A DNA stretch of 64,000 nt from Acanthaster planci (lineage: Eukaryota > Echinodermata > Asteroidea > Valvatida > Acanthasteridae), in contig NW_019091476.1 of the NCBI RefSeq assembly GCF_001949145.1, forward strand, positions 692,828 through 756,827, given 5' to 3'. The notes under the pieces were generated by a model, which was given only the letters and a program-made list of their open reading frames with translations, was not told the origin of the DNA and made no database searches. How positions within the stretch are numbered: the stretch's first letter is position 1; each line of letters opens with the position of its first letter. Shown here piece after piece: positions 11,018 to 22,317 of the stretch. Position numbers and translations under genes: made by a program.

Positions 11018-11617
11018 AATTTTATACAAGAGTTACAAAAAAAATAAGAACACTCTGGCTGTCCAGTCTTTCACCGCTTTCCTAGACGGTGCCCTTCGGA
11101 CAACTCTCTACAACTCTGCCCAGAACTCTACCCACAAAGTACTGTTCTACCATGGAGGAAGGTTCCTTCCTCCATGGTTCTACCCACGTGCACGGTCATT
11201 TCTGACCAACACTAAGAACAGTACACAATAAGTCGACTAATGCGGATACGTAATACTTACTGCTTAGATTGCGGAACCAGTACCAGAATTGCTCGCAGAC
11301 TCTCAGCGGCAGTGCACACAGGAGCCGTCACACACAGCACTGTTAACTCGCCCAACCGAGTCTCTAGACTGCCTCGAGACTTCTGCGAGACTGCCTACGC
11401 CGCGCGCGGCATGGCACAAACTAGACAGAACATAAACTTGCGTCAGTCCCGCGCTGTCTTAAACATGCACATTTACATGCGGAATTACGCACAGATTATT
11501 GCTAGTGTACACGGGTACCAATACTGTGGTTTTGCGCATTCTCTGTGTCCATACATAGATAAAAAATTATGTCATCTTTTAACTGAAACCTAAACTTGTT
11601 AAAGCCATTTCGTCACA
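11018..11617 (-). repeat. Gypsy 5' LTR (right copy)
   Basis: It aligns with the left LTR from 'ttacaaaaaaaataagaacac' through '...catttcgtcaca'. It lacks the two insertions of the left copy and has its own extra block at about 11141-11215 that contains a 26-bp palindrome. The right edge at 11617 is sharp. Confidence 0.8.
11144..11183. mobile_element. Tiny palindromic insertion, copy 1
   Basis: A 26-bp palindrome at 11151-11176 (catggaggaagg, tt loop, ccttcctccatg) is flanked by the 7-bp direct repeat gttctac at 11144-11150 and 11177-11183. Structure and end sequence match the insertions at 55871 and 58803. Confidence 0.65.
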
Positions 11618-14600
11618 ATATGTTAAGCGTAAAACGGATGTCATACAGCTGCAAAAAGACGAGGATGAATATAAATTTGCACAAACTGTAACAGACGTCA
11701 AGGCAGGCAATTTATCCTTGATATTCGAGCGGCTTGTATTTACCGTGCCGACTGGGGTTGTCCCTTTCAAGTCCCGTTCTTTGACAACGTTTTGTTTGCT
11801 GTTCAGTCTAGCATGTCATCATCGCAAGCGCTAGTTTCACAACGCAAACATTTGCCATTACCCAGTAGTCACGGCAGCCGCTTCTGCATGGAAGGGCATT
11901 CCTCGGGGAAGAAACTGCACCACTCTCCTGTAAGTTTTCCTCAAAGGTGTTTGCTGCACTCTGATGAGCTTATTCTTGGACAGGAGGACTAGACCTTCCA
12001 TTGATCAACTTTATATAGGGTATGGCAACCTTCAAGAAGAATGGTGCAGTTTGTTTTTTGATGCTCGTGGTGCTTTTTTCGGAGCGGGCGACATTTGCAA
12101 AGCACCATCCAACTCAGGTAAGCGTGGGCTGTGTACAGTAATGTGAACCTATTCTTCGTGATAATAAGATACAAAGTTCACATACTTCTGGCATTTCTAT
12201 TTTCATTTTACACGTAGGCAAGTCTGGCAGCCACCATTTCAAGCACCACTGGTTCTATTGAATTTGTGTTTAGCTGTTCATGTTGTACTCTGTGATTTGG
12301 GTACTCAGTGCACCCCTATAAGTAGATTATATAATTAACAATTACATTTTAAAAGAAGGGGTAAACGGGGCATCTAGGAACACATTACTTTTGTCCTCTG
12401 TGGAAAGCATAATGATGAAACGCAATTAAAGGGCTATCGTTCGTTTGTTGAAAGAGTCATTTACATTACATTTACTCACTGAGTTGCGCGTAGAGCAGTT
12501 CAAAATGCAACCATTATCGCCTTGCGTATCGGTTTGCTGAATCATCCTCCCCCAGGATTTCTGTTCTTGGTTTCTTTTGTTTTGACGAATGTGACTTCTT
12601 GCACAATGTTTTGCAGTTTTTAAAGTACAGTTGGAGAGAGGATGGCGATTTGCAGATTAAATGTTAAATTGCACGCACCTCCATACCGAACTCGTGGCGC
12701 AACGTTCGAGAAATGAATTCAAACTGTTCAGTTTCACAAGTCAGAAAGGAAGCATGTTCCCCCCCCCCAAAAAAAAAAATTCCCGGAATGGTCTACAACC
12801 CAATGGCTTAGACAAGACAATTCTCATCGGGCGACGGACAAGGAACTGGCTGCCAATTTCCCTACCCCCCCTTTCTAAAGGGGACCATAATTTTATGGAG
12901 GCTCGCATCTATACCACTGGTCCAGCATTCCACTCATGATGTTTACTGAAACTCCAGCCTATGCGTTAAACTCACACTGCTATTTACAGGCACTTCGGTA
13001 GTTTCCACTGTCATTAATATGGGTTAATCTGTAACTAGTGGAACAAAGGACACATTTCCTGTAGTTGCTGTTTGTCCATTTTTCAAGCCTTTTACGGATG
13101 GAAACTCCTTGAGCTTACATACGCGTACAATCTCACTATAAGCACTGTGTATTTTCTCCACAGAACCGAAACTTTTTTTATCTTATCATCTATTAACAAA
13201 GCATTTTTACTGAGCCTGTTCCCTGTTTTTTGTCTTTTGTTTTCTTTGTTTTTACTGATATGGCATGCATCTCCTTTAAGGCATTCAAAACGGTAGATTG
13301 TGTAAATCCATTTTCCCCTTCCTACTTTAAACACTCAAGAACTCAACACGCTATTTTGAACAATAATACGTGCAAGTGCTGAGAATGTTACTGTCATCTG
13401 AAACTGCATGGCGAATTACATGAACTTGGCTGTGGCTGGTGATAACACCAGCCTATGGAAAATGAAGATCCTTGCAATATTTTTAGCCTCAACCTTGTAA
13501 TTCAGTCAAGGCCTGACAAATTCAGGAAGCTGCTTTGAACACGCGTGGAGAGTCATGCGCAAGAGGAAGCTTTGCAACTTCCGCGTAAGCTCGAAAGTCA
13601 TTGGCTCCTTAACTCGCACCCCGCTCAGGGCTCAGGAGCAGTCGCTTGAAAGGGAGTCGTTGCCAGGCAACAAAGTGCCCCCTACAGTTCTACATAGAAC
13701 CCACTGTCGAACTCAGTGTTCAATTTGAGGCACCCATTCCTCCAATTGAGGGCGTGTCCAAGTACTTGCAATTGGCTGGGACTTGAAATTACAGGTTTTA
13801 GGGGTGATGGTTGCAGCCACCAACACAGACTGTAAGATCTGGTTTCCATACGATTAGAACGAACGCCAACGGCATGCAAAACGTCAAGACACAGACAGTC
13901 GCAAAAAAGACAAAATTCGCCGCAGAAACTTGGAAAATTTTCGTATGAAATGTCATTTTTAAATGGCAGTGCCGCCTCTTGAATCCAAACTGATACTCCA
14001 GTTTGATGTATTTTGTTAAAGATCAGCTATTTTACTGAAAACTGAAGTTGCATATTATGTTAGTATGGGACAGAGTGAGTGGTACTAAGCGAGAGGGATA
14101 TATCGTTGTACGCCAGTTATGCCAGCGTGCGTGTTTGAATAGATGGATTTCAAATTAGCGCCGTCTCCAAACTGAGGCTCTCTGTGTTGAACTACATCGC
14201 GCGCGCCCGCAGAGTCGACACAGTACATGCAGTATCCGGTTCGTAAGTGTGGTGCCACTTCAGTTTAAACCACGCCCACTGCACAAGATACACGGCATTC
14301 GCAGGTATGTTAGTGCGCGGTAAATTGCATTGTTTTTTCTTTTGATTTCACATGTCGAGTCATCCTGAAAGACTCTTCAACAAAAATTTGTAGCCTGAAA
14401 AGTCTGAATTTAACATACCTGTATGTATTTTGTGTCTTAACTCCTTACTTTCAATCGTCTGATCGTATTAAGAATTGAAGCTGACACATACAGCCTCGTT
14501 TTCAAACGCGGAAGTGCGCAGATCGACGCTAAAAACGTCGTATTATGATCCCTCTATAGGCCTATCGAGATCGACGATTCAACGCAGACACTCGGCAAAA

Positions 14601-16025
14601 TTGAACCCGGCCTAACTTTCCCGACTGTCTGCGTCGATGTTTGCGTTAGTTACGTTAAAGTGTTTCCAGCGCGTATCATTGGGTTCTCATCGGCGATGCT
14701 CTCTGCGTCTCCTTACTTTGATTTTGAAACCAGGGTTAAGTTTAAGCTGCATCCATACAAGAAGCTTTAATTCGGACACCTCCAGATCTCATTTTTAGTT
14801 GACCTGATTTGAGGCTTAGTTCTGCAGTTAACGGTGGTGCTTTTTACGAAATTGTCTGTCTCCATACTTCGAGTTTCGTCGTAACTTGTAACAACAACGA
14901 AGGGAAAGCATTAAGGGACTATGAGAAAACGACGGGCACGTGGAAAACATACATCTGTTCTCTCTGCATTGCGTGTGTTCTCTTCACTCTGCACAGTGGC
15001 ATCACCGAAGTCATATGCTATAACAGGAGTCCAAATGGTGATCTAACACGAACTCCGCACAGACATGTACAAGGGCCAATCGGGGGGAGGGGGGAAGCCA
15101 ATGCCACGTCCCATTAAAAAGTAATTTTTAACAATAAGAGAAAGTAACAAAAATTTTTTTGTATTTTATCATTTTTCTTCCAAACGCGCATAAAAAGCAC
15201 AAAAATATAGACCGTCGGCCCTCAGAAAGGCCGTTGAAGGTTATATTAGCCTAACAATCCAACATTTTTCCGCACCCCAATAAAATCTTTGTCCTGATCT
15301 TCCCTTGTACACACGTACTCCCGCAATTACTTAATTTAACGAAGAGGTCAAATACTGGCGTCTGGAACGCATATTTTGACACATACGGGCCTACCGCAAC
15401 AAAATTTGGGACTTTCCGAGATGAACAACGGCTAGCTTGTGGTCATTACGATTTTGCAATGTCTTAATTTAGATGACATACAAAGGATGCACTCACCCCG
15501 GCATTCTTTGGTGCTCACAGACGCCTAATGTCTGGACCGCAAATATTTTGGTGGCTTCAGGAAACCATGAGCGAAATCGGGGTCGATGAGATCAACCCGG
15601 AAAATGTTCCATGATCGGGTGACGGTGGTACTATAGGAAGGTTAGGGATTATCTCAAAACGTATCGTGGGATTTGGTTGGGAAGTGAGAACCCTTCCTCC
15701 AGGATGTACAAGTAACAAGAGTGTTATACTGCTCCACAAGTATCAATACCGAGATGATATGCCATGTCCACGATGGGAAAGTGGGATAAGGCTCCACATT
15801 ACCGGAGTCAAGATGACCTGCCAACTCGAAACAACAGTCATGGAAAATTGGTCTTGTGAAGTTGGCCTTTTCAGTTTTGTTGGGAGCCTTAAAAGTCCAT
15901 TCGACTTAATGGGGCCCAATGTTTTATTTAAGGATGTCAACATTTCACGGCAAAATGTCGACATTTAGAAATGATGACACGAAATTATATGACATTAAGG
16001 TGAAGAATGCCAACATCTTAAAGGT
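11618..16025. other. No supported gene
   Basis: Non-coding on present evidence. A plus-strand frame at 14809-15117 contains a hydrophobic stretch (YICSLCIACVLFTLHSG) that resembles a signal peptide, but there is no upstream ATG in frame and no clear donor, so it is not called. Poly-C/poly-A junctions (12760s) and a polyG run (15080s) are simple sequence. Confidence 0.5.
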
Positions 16026-16323
16026 TAACAGAAATTGAAAACATTTAGTTCATGTGAAGTATTTCAAAATAACAATAAATGCGTAGCCATTTCAAAAACA
16101 TGATAAATTCAATGTTTACCCCATTAATCGTGACCCCAAAATGAATAAAAAGATCTTGCGTTTCCCCGCCCACAAAAATATGCCCTTTTGGCCGTTCGCG
16201 CTCCCAGGCTGGTTTGATGACGTCATCGGCAGAACGCCTACTTGAACAGTGTACATGTGTATTGCATGATTGCACACAGTACATGCAATATCGCACGCTT
16301 CCAATAGACCACGTTGTGTTCAA
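16026..16323. repeat. Dispersed repeat A, copy 1
   Basis: About 300 bp, alignable to 21924-22204. Shared blocks include 'accccat(t/c)aatcgtgacc', 'gctcccaggctg', 'gatgacgtc' and 'caatagaccacg'. The family is unknown. There are no long ORFs. Confidence 0.8.
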
Positions 16324-17439
16324 TGTTCAACATTTCTGATCTTGTGTCGAAATGCTGAGAATTCGTCAAGTCAAGTCGCCACCCTAAGTTACATTACATC
16401 CATTGATAATTGGCGTCGCATTAATTTGAACAGTATGACGCGATAAAAACTCCTATCAGAAATATGTGGTATGGCACTCGTAGAAGCCGTACATTGCGCA
16501 TTTTGGAAAATGGAATGTTCAAAGAATCGGATTACCAACTACTCTACTGTTTTGACTCTCCGTGTCATGATTGATCAACCCAAGGAAGTAAACAACGTGT
16601 CGTAATCCTAGTTTTTACAGGTGCATAACATACGTCCCACGGAAAACCCCAAGTTTATTTAGGGTAGTGCTGACTGTATAGTGAACTGTCCCTCAGTCCA
16701 GTGGATTCAGTCTGAACATGGAGCTATAAAAAACGATAGCTCCATGGTCTGAACCACTTGGGATTTCGCAACCCTTCTAAGGAACAAAGATCACAAAAGC
16801 GGCGACTCAAGTTTTTGTGTCCCAACGCAATTTTGGCTTATCAGTTAATGGCAAGACTTTGGTTTGGGGTTTATGCATAGAATTTCGTTCTGCAGGTGAC
16901 ACTGCAATCCCTACGCGTACACTTGTAGGCTAAATGTTAGGGTTAAGCGCCTCCATTTACAATGTACGTGTCTTCTTGTAAATTATGTCAAAGGGTTCCG
17001 GGTAGATGGCTCACTCACCCAAGAACAACACCTCTCATGGACGCTGCCCTTGAAACTGTCCACAAAGATGACACCATGCATGTCTGAAGAGTCAGTGGTC
17101 GCAATGACTCTTTCCACTTTTGACTGTTTCGATCCGATTTAAAGCTATGTTTCTCTCTTACAACCTCACTCGATACAGGCAATCCTTAAACTTTGTTCCC
17201 CGTTCTGTTCATCTATTTATTATAACCCCTGAGTTTTAAATTCTTGTCTTTTCTGTTTATACTGCAGGCTCGTTCCGTCCACCTTAAGACTTTATAATAA
17301 TTTTCATTTCAGCGTGTTTTCTTTAACTTGTGTACGTTTTGTGGGTAAATTATTCTTTCATTTAAATGTATTTTTATATTCTTAAATGTTGTAACTAAAC
17401 TTTGTGTACTTTTATGATGTGGACAGTAAAATTTCCAAA
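16324..17439. other. No supported gene
   Basis: No domain or repeat recognised. The missing signal-peptide exon of the TNF-receptor-like gene should lie somewhere upstream of 17819, possibly in this stretch, but I could not identify it. Confidence 0.5.
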
Positions 17440-17530
17440 ATAATCTACTCTTTCTTGGAATTCCACCTATGCCGCCCAGGTTCGAATCCCACAGGCCGCC
17501 ATGTTGATGAAGTTTTCGGTAGTTTCCCAC
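17440..17530 (+). mobile_element. tRNA-derived SINE fragment
   Basis: A Pol III B box (ggttcgaatcc, 17479-17489) sits in a context (ttccacctatgccgcc...) that matches the SINE at 18811. It appears to be a truncated copy of the same family. Confidence 0.55.
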
Positions 17531-17818
17531 CTGATTCTGTGGGCTGGTTTTTTTTCCTCCCAGCTCGAATTTAAAACATAACATTTCTTTATAATCTTCT
17601 TCATTTTGCCACTCATAAACGTCCTGTAACGATGAATGCATTCTTGGACGAAGATAAATATACAGGTGACTAAGCGATACGCCGAGCGTGGTCCGTGCAC
17701 AGGCCGTTTTTTCAGGTCAAGTATGTGCCTTTCGGTCGAACTCTTGTGGAAGGGCAAAACTCCATAATCCGTCCTCTACAAAATACACATTTTCGACGGT
17801 TTTGATGCTTTTCTCCAG

Positions 17819-18113
17819 GGGAGTGCCCAGCTTCGCTGCCGCTATGGCATGTTTGATGACCGACAGCGCGGGGCTGAGGACGGAAAGCTGAACTGCCGAC
17901 CCTGCAGCCGTTGTTTGCCGGGCTACCAAGCAAGTCGGCTCTGCTCTTGGTCCGACGACACCGAGTGCTCCCCCTGTCTACCCGGGTATTACTCCGCTTC
18001 GACCAGCAGCGTGGATGCCTGCTTGCCTTGCAGAACATGTGGCCAACACCAGCCCGTGCTCCATGCCTGTAACGCCTCGGCGGATACCATCTGTAGTCGG
18101 CACTGCTCGGCAG
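17819..18113 (+). CDS. TNFR-like gene, exon with first two Cys-rich domains
   Basis: The acceptor ttttctccag is followed in frame by a CRYGMFDD start of CRD1, and the exon ends at GCA G|GTATGC in phase 1. The Cys spacing (CxxCxxC...CxxC) is typical of TNFR repeats. A second in-frame acceptor 9 bp downstream (gtgcccag) is an alternative start. Confidence 0.8.
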
Positions 18114-19780
18114 GTATGCATTAGTATAGAAATTTTGTTTTCAAATTTTAAAATGAAAGAACGGAAAGTTTATTTCACTTTCTCCCCAAAGCGGAAATAA
18201 AGCCCTAATATTGGCTACACGACAGAGAAATGCCATAACAGGTTGCATTACAAATAGCGAATTCCATATTTTGCCCCACCACAAAAATGGTTCTGGGTCC
18301 GCATCACACGGTACAGAAGCATGGCAGATCGGGTCCTCAAACCTCCCATCTGCTTGCCTCAGATGTTACCACTTAAATGCCATGTGGATGTTTTTGCTTA
18401 GCGAGAAGTATTTCCTGTAAACGGGAAACCAAGAAGACTATTAAAGATTTAAAATAAAATCGTATCCAAAACAGTATATGATGCACAACTGCCCGAAAGT
18501 AAAATGCAGTGTGACATTCCAATGCCCGTCTTTCCTACATATATTGTATAAAATTGGCACCAAATGAACAGGAAACAGAAACTTAAAGAACTTGATCATA
18601 TATCAATGTTTCTTGGTGGCAGGGTATTTCTACAGTCCCTTGGATGACGACTGTCTTCCTTGCTCACCATGTCAAAATCATCCGCTGTACCAGGAACGCA
18701 TGGAGGAATGTATAGCGTCGGGGATGGGTACCGACATGCAGTGCTGGCCGCTACCCACCCTGATCATGGGAAGCCAGGAGTCACAGTCTGACACGATTGG
18801 GGAGTCAGGTTGGTACAGCGATACTTTCCCTGCTTTCCACCTCTGCGGCCAAGGTTCGAATCCCGCCCATGCCAACATGAGGATTCAGTCTCTACCTGAG
18901 TCCAGGGGGTCCCCCCTCTAAAACTAAACTTCCTCACTGTCTTCTTCCCTCACGGCCTCTAGGGAGAACAGTTTCTAACCGACAGGGCTTTGCCCTGGTT
19001 GACTATACTGCTACTCCGACACAAATTATTATTTCGGTGTGTTAACGCTTCAGTATAGGGAATTCTGGAGGTGCCATCTGATCCACGGAAATCCTGACAG
19101 ACTTCTATCTCAGGATAACAACATTACTAACAAGATGTTGGCATTCTTAGTCTTAGGAAATAATACGTGTTGCAACCCCCATCCAATATCTGGATACGCC
19201 AGTGAGATGCCGACGTCATGTTTTCCGGCGGTCATCGTCACGATACACGCAGGATGTGGATATCTTACCTTTTATAGATTGAGAGATGTTCTAAAATGGT
19301 ATATGCTTCTCTATCATACAAGCATGAGTCGTGTGCATGTAACACGACAAGAATTCCATTTACTTTACATCGCACAACTATGGTTTTCACGCCAAGTTTG
19401 AACCGGTTTAAAGTAGTTCAGTTAGGAATCATAATGTTACAGTTTGTTCTTGCCTTGTAGATAACAAGTCTCCAAGCACGACCGTCGCCTCTCAGAGTGA
19501 CTACCACAAACGCCCAGCAGCATCATCCCCACGTCCGAGGAAACTCTGCAAGGACGATTCTGATCTGGACCGGGACACGAGGCAGGTTTACGTCGTGGTC
19601 CTCCTGGTAGTACTAGTGGTGGGGGGATTGTGCGCTGTGCTCTCCGTCACAATAATCATCTGCCTGTGTCGATTCACGAAAATGGTCAGCCGATCGCCTA
19701 AGCGAACCGGCAAAAGCGGTTATGAAAACATATCGAGAAAGACTTCCGAATTACTCGTGAGACAGCCTACATACGTATAA
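17819..19780 (+). CDS. TNF-receptor-superfamily-like membrane protein (partial, three exons)
   Basis: Exons at 17819-18113, 18623-18808 and 19461-19780 join in phase 1 at both junctions and give about 266 residues to a stop. The N-terminal part holds TNFR cysteine-rich domains: CRPCSRC...TECSPC, then CLPCRTC...DTICSRHC, then CSAGYFYSP...CLPCSPC. After a Ser/Pro/Arg-rich stalk comes one hydrophobic membrane segment of about 25 residues (VVVLLVVLVVGG...IIICLC). The cytoplasmic tail is about 37 residues, basic, with a tyrosine motif (SGYENIS). Receptors of this superfamily bind TNF-type ligands at the cell surface. This one shows neither a death domain nor an obvious TRAF-binding motif. The signal-peptide exon was not found. 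Alternative 3' exons cannot be excluded, because a weak donor (TAC|GTATAA) overlaps the stop. Confidence 0.8.
18623..18808 (+). CDS. TNFR-like gene, exon with third Cys-rich domain
   Basis: The acceptor tggtggcag is followed by GG TAT TTC, which completes the Gly codon split from the previous exon. It encodes GYFYSPLDDDCLPCSPC and further Cys residues, and ends TCA G|GTTGGT in phase 1. Confidence 0.8.
18811..19030 (+). mobile_element. tRNA-derived SINE in the TNFR-like intron
   Basis: The B box ggttcgaatcc lies at 18853-18863. An A-box-like ttggtacagcg lies about 40 bp upstream, so the head is tRNA-like and a 'ctctagggagaacagtttct' body follows. It starts within a few bases of the exon-2 donor. 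Confidence 0.6.
19461..19780 (+). CDS. TNFR-like gene, stalk/membrane/tail exon
   Basis: The acceptor ttgccttgtag is followed by AT AAC AAG, completing a phase-1 Asp codon. It encodes a Ser/Thr/Pro-rich stalk, the membrane segment and the short tail ending QPTYV before TAA. Confidence 0.8.
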
Positions 19781-21191
19781 ATTGGTTTGTATATGTTGGT
19801 ATAAGTAGGCCTATTAGTTATTTGCAGACTTTTAATCTCGCTGGAAGGGTACGCAGAACCGGTAGGGCATGGTAGGCCTATGCACCGGTAGGTAGTGTGG
19901 AAGCCTACGTTTTGCACGGCAGTGTACGTCATTTGACCAAGACTAAAATGACAGCTAAACTTCACTTAGGCATACTTAAATGAAATAATTATCCCATACG
20001 AAAAATCAGGACATCCTATGTATCCGTGCTGCATGTGGTATTTTAGTGTCCAATTCAAGGTGTACGGACTTGGACCATTGTGCAAGTTTCGATGCTCACA
20101 GCTGTTGGAAAAACCTGGAGACATGTACGACATCAAGTCTTCATGAGTTGAAGGACCATGATTTCCAAACGATATCAACTTTTTCACCACCTTCCGACAT
20201 AAAGTACTGAAAAGCTATATCGCTGAATGGTAAAGTCTCCTCGACAAACCTTTCCAACCTGAGTAAATCGAAACATACGGACAGGTGTGTCCATAAATTG
20301 TGACCGTACTAAATTTATAGAAAAGCTGTCTATTTTCAGATCTATGGAATAAAAAAGGACAACTGCTAGGCTGTATGATATTCTCGCTTGTCTTTGAAAT
20401 TCTGTAACCCTTTGCATATAATCTCCAGCATGTTATCCAGGCAACAACTGAAATATGGATTTCTAAGTACCTTTGGTGCATGTATACAAAAGTAGGCCCA
20501 AAACAGTAACACACAGAAAAACCCATAAACTATTTTTTTAAAAGAAGGTAGCTTAAGCTATCCACATTTACCCTCCACCCTATTCAAAGCAATATAGCTA
20601 CATAACTACTGTCTCCAGCATAGGCCTACTGTCATGCAGTGTATAAAGCCGCAGTTTGAGGGTGCACAAAATTTAAGGTAACGGGTATTTCATACAGTTT
20701 TGATGTGGTGAAGATTAAGTGCAAATTTTAAAGGAAGTCTTAAATCATTTTAATTGTCAATAGCTAGAAAGCAAAGAGTTTAAGCTATCGTTTCCCGAAC
20801 TAGTGACATCACTCAAGAAAGACTATTCCTAAATTTGCTCAATGCAGGTCCTCAAAACTCCATCCCCTGGCCGTGAGATGGTCCGAAGTAACCGGTTCTT
20901 TTAGAAATAGTAATTGGGTTCTAGTTGGTTGCAGATATCTTTTCCGAATGCAGCATCGTTACGTCCCAAAACACCATGTTACAGAACTTATACGAAGAAA
21001 CGAACTTCAAGTAAACTAATGTAGAATCTCTCTCAGAAAATACAGTGTAGTGTGTATCCATGCCAGGTCACTGCTCCCACTAATTTACAACCATTATCTG
21101 TACAGATGAAAGCACAGGTGCCAATCAACACAAGTAGGCCTAGTATGGTTTAGGCTGTGGGGCGCGACTAGTCTATGATATCAATATGTAC
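19781..21191. other. No supported gene
   Basis: Presumed 3' untranslated and intergenic DNA downstream of the TNFR-like gene. No canonical AATAAA close to the stop was noted. Nothing else is recognised. Confidence 0.45.
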
Positions 21192-21458
21192 AAGGCCAAA
21201 TCCAGACCCAAATGGGGGGGGGGCAAACAGTAAGCCGCGTCCCCAGTGCGCTTTTACATTAACTGATCGTACGCACCGATAACAATTAAGCAGCTGCTCA
21301 GACACAATCTCCTGAACAAAAAAATGGCTCTGTCCACACAAAACAAACTCCAAGTAAGATACTGATTATCTTTACTCTGATTGATTTAAAACAAAAAAAC
21401 ATTATTTTTATACCGGGGGGGCATGGCCCTGTTCCCCCCCCCAAGATCCGCCCTTTGA
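21192..21458. mobile_element. polyG TIR element (GGATCY family), copy 1
   Basis: The left end aaggccaaatccagaccc is followed by a G run. The right end is a C run followed by aagatccgccctttg. Ends are imperfect inverted copies, and the interior has no ORF of interest. The same ends recur at 23705, 26024 and 26297. Confidence 0.5.
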
Positions 21459-21923
21459 ATATGAATTGTTTGAATGATTGTTTTGGGCCGACGTGAATAC
21501 AGTATTCAAAAGCTAGGTACATGAAATAACAAAATACGCATTATTACACCCGCATATATAAACATTTTGTAATTGGTAGAACGACCATTTAACCGGAGCT
21601 CCTTACTTTTTTTAAAAAATGATTATTTATAGTGAAAATTATTTAGAGCCAACTTTATTATCGGTTTGTTAAACTCTGTCTTACTTTTGAATGCATGTGC
21701 ACTTTGTGTAAAAATCATATACATGTACCTGCACTCATATCGTACATTTATGTAAAATGTAATAAAGTCGTACGGGTAGGGTTTTGTAGAAATCTGTGCA
21801 GACTCGTTTGTCTGATTGAAAACTAAGGAAATGAACATTCGTGAGTAAATTCGTTGGTTTCATGTACACAAAGGTGCAATGTTATAGGACTACGCCTTAT
21901 CGTTTTAAGATTTCATTTCAGGG

Positions 21924-22204
21924 TAACAAATTGAAAACAAATTAGGTCACGTGAAGTAGGCCTATCTCAAAATAACAATACATCCAATGCTTACCCCATC
22001 AATCGTGACCCCAAAATGAATAAAAGGTTCCTGAGTTCAGTTCCCAGCCCACCAAAAAAATCCCCTTTTGGCTGTTTGCGCTCCCAGGCTGATTGGATGA
22101 CGTCTTCGCCAGAACTCTCGATGCATGTGCAGTGCAGGTGTACTATTGTGCATGGCACACAGTAAATGCAGTATCGAACGCAATAGACCACGATGCGTTT
22201 GATG
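21924..22204. repeat. Dispersed repeat A, copy 2
   Basis: It aligns with 16026-16323 over its length. Its right end runs into the inverted repeat at 22202-22317, which copy 1 lacks. Confidence 0.8.
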
Positions 22205-22317
22205 TAGCTTCGCCCACAGGCAAACACTGTCTCAGTTCAAGGTAGAAATTAAAAGACACAGTCCTACTGTGTATTTCTTGAACTGAAACAGTGTTTGCCC
22301 TGTTGGCCAAGCTACAT
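22202..22317. repeat. Imperfect 41-bp-arm inverted repeat
   Basis: The arm at 22202-22242 (atgtagctt...cagttcaagg) pairs with 22274-22317 (ttcttgaactg...aagctacat) with a few mismatches and a 31-bp loop. It is a likely miniature foldback element. Confidence 0.75.

Larger units (their letters stand above)
5490..11617 (-). mobile_element. Decayed Ty3/Gypsy LTR retrotransposon
   Basis: Two long direct repeats (about 5490-6573 and 11018-11617) bracket minus-strand protease, reverse transcriptase, RNase H and integrase remnants in the Ty3/Gypsy order. The 5' LTR in element orientation is the right-hand copy. The shared right ends read ...gtcaca, so in element orientation the LTR starts TGTGAC. 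The LTRs differ by many substitutions and by three private insertions, so the copy is old. Pol is broken by stops and frameshifts, the integrase core is mostly missing, and only about 400 bp lie between the 5' LTR and the protease, so gag is essentially deleted. The left LTR boundaries, primer-binding site and outer target duplication were not resolved. The copy cannot be autonomous. Confidence 0.85.

Noticed and set aside
14809-15117. Possible signal-peptide exon upstream of the TNFR-like gene
   Set aside because: Hydrophobic stretch is suggestive, but no ATG in frame, no good donor, and a phase link to 17819 could not be shown.
18700-18712. catggaggaatg in TNFR-like exon 2, resembling the tiny insertion end
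   Set aside because: It is in-frame coding sequence (RMEECIA), with no flanking direct repeat or inverted arm.
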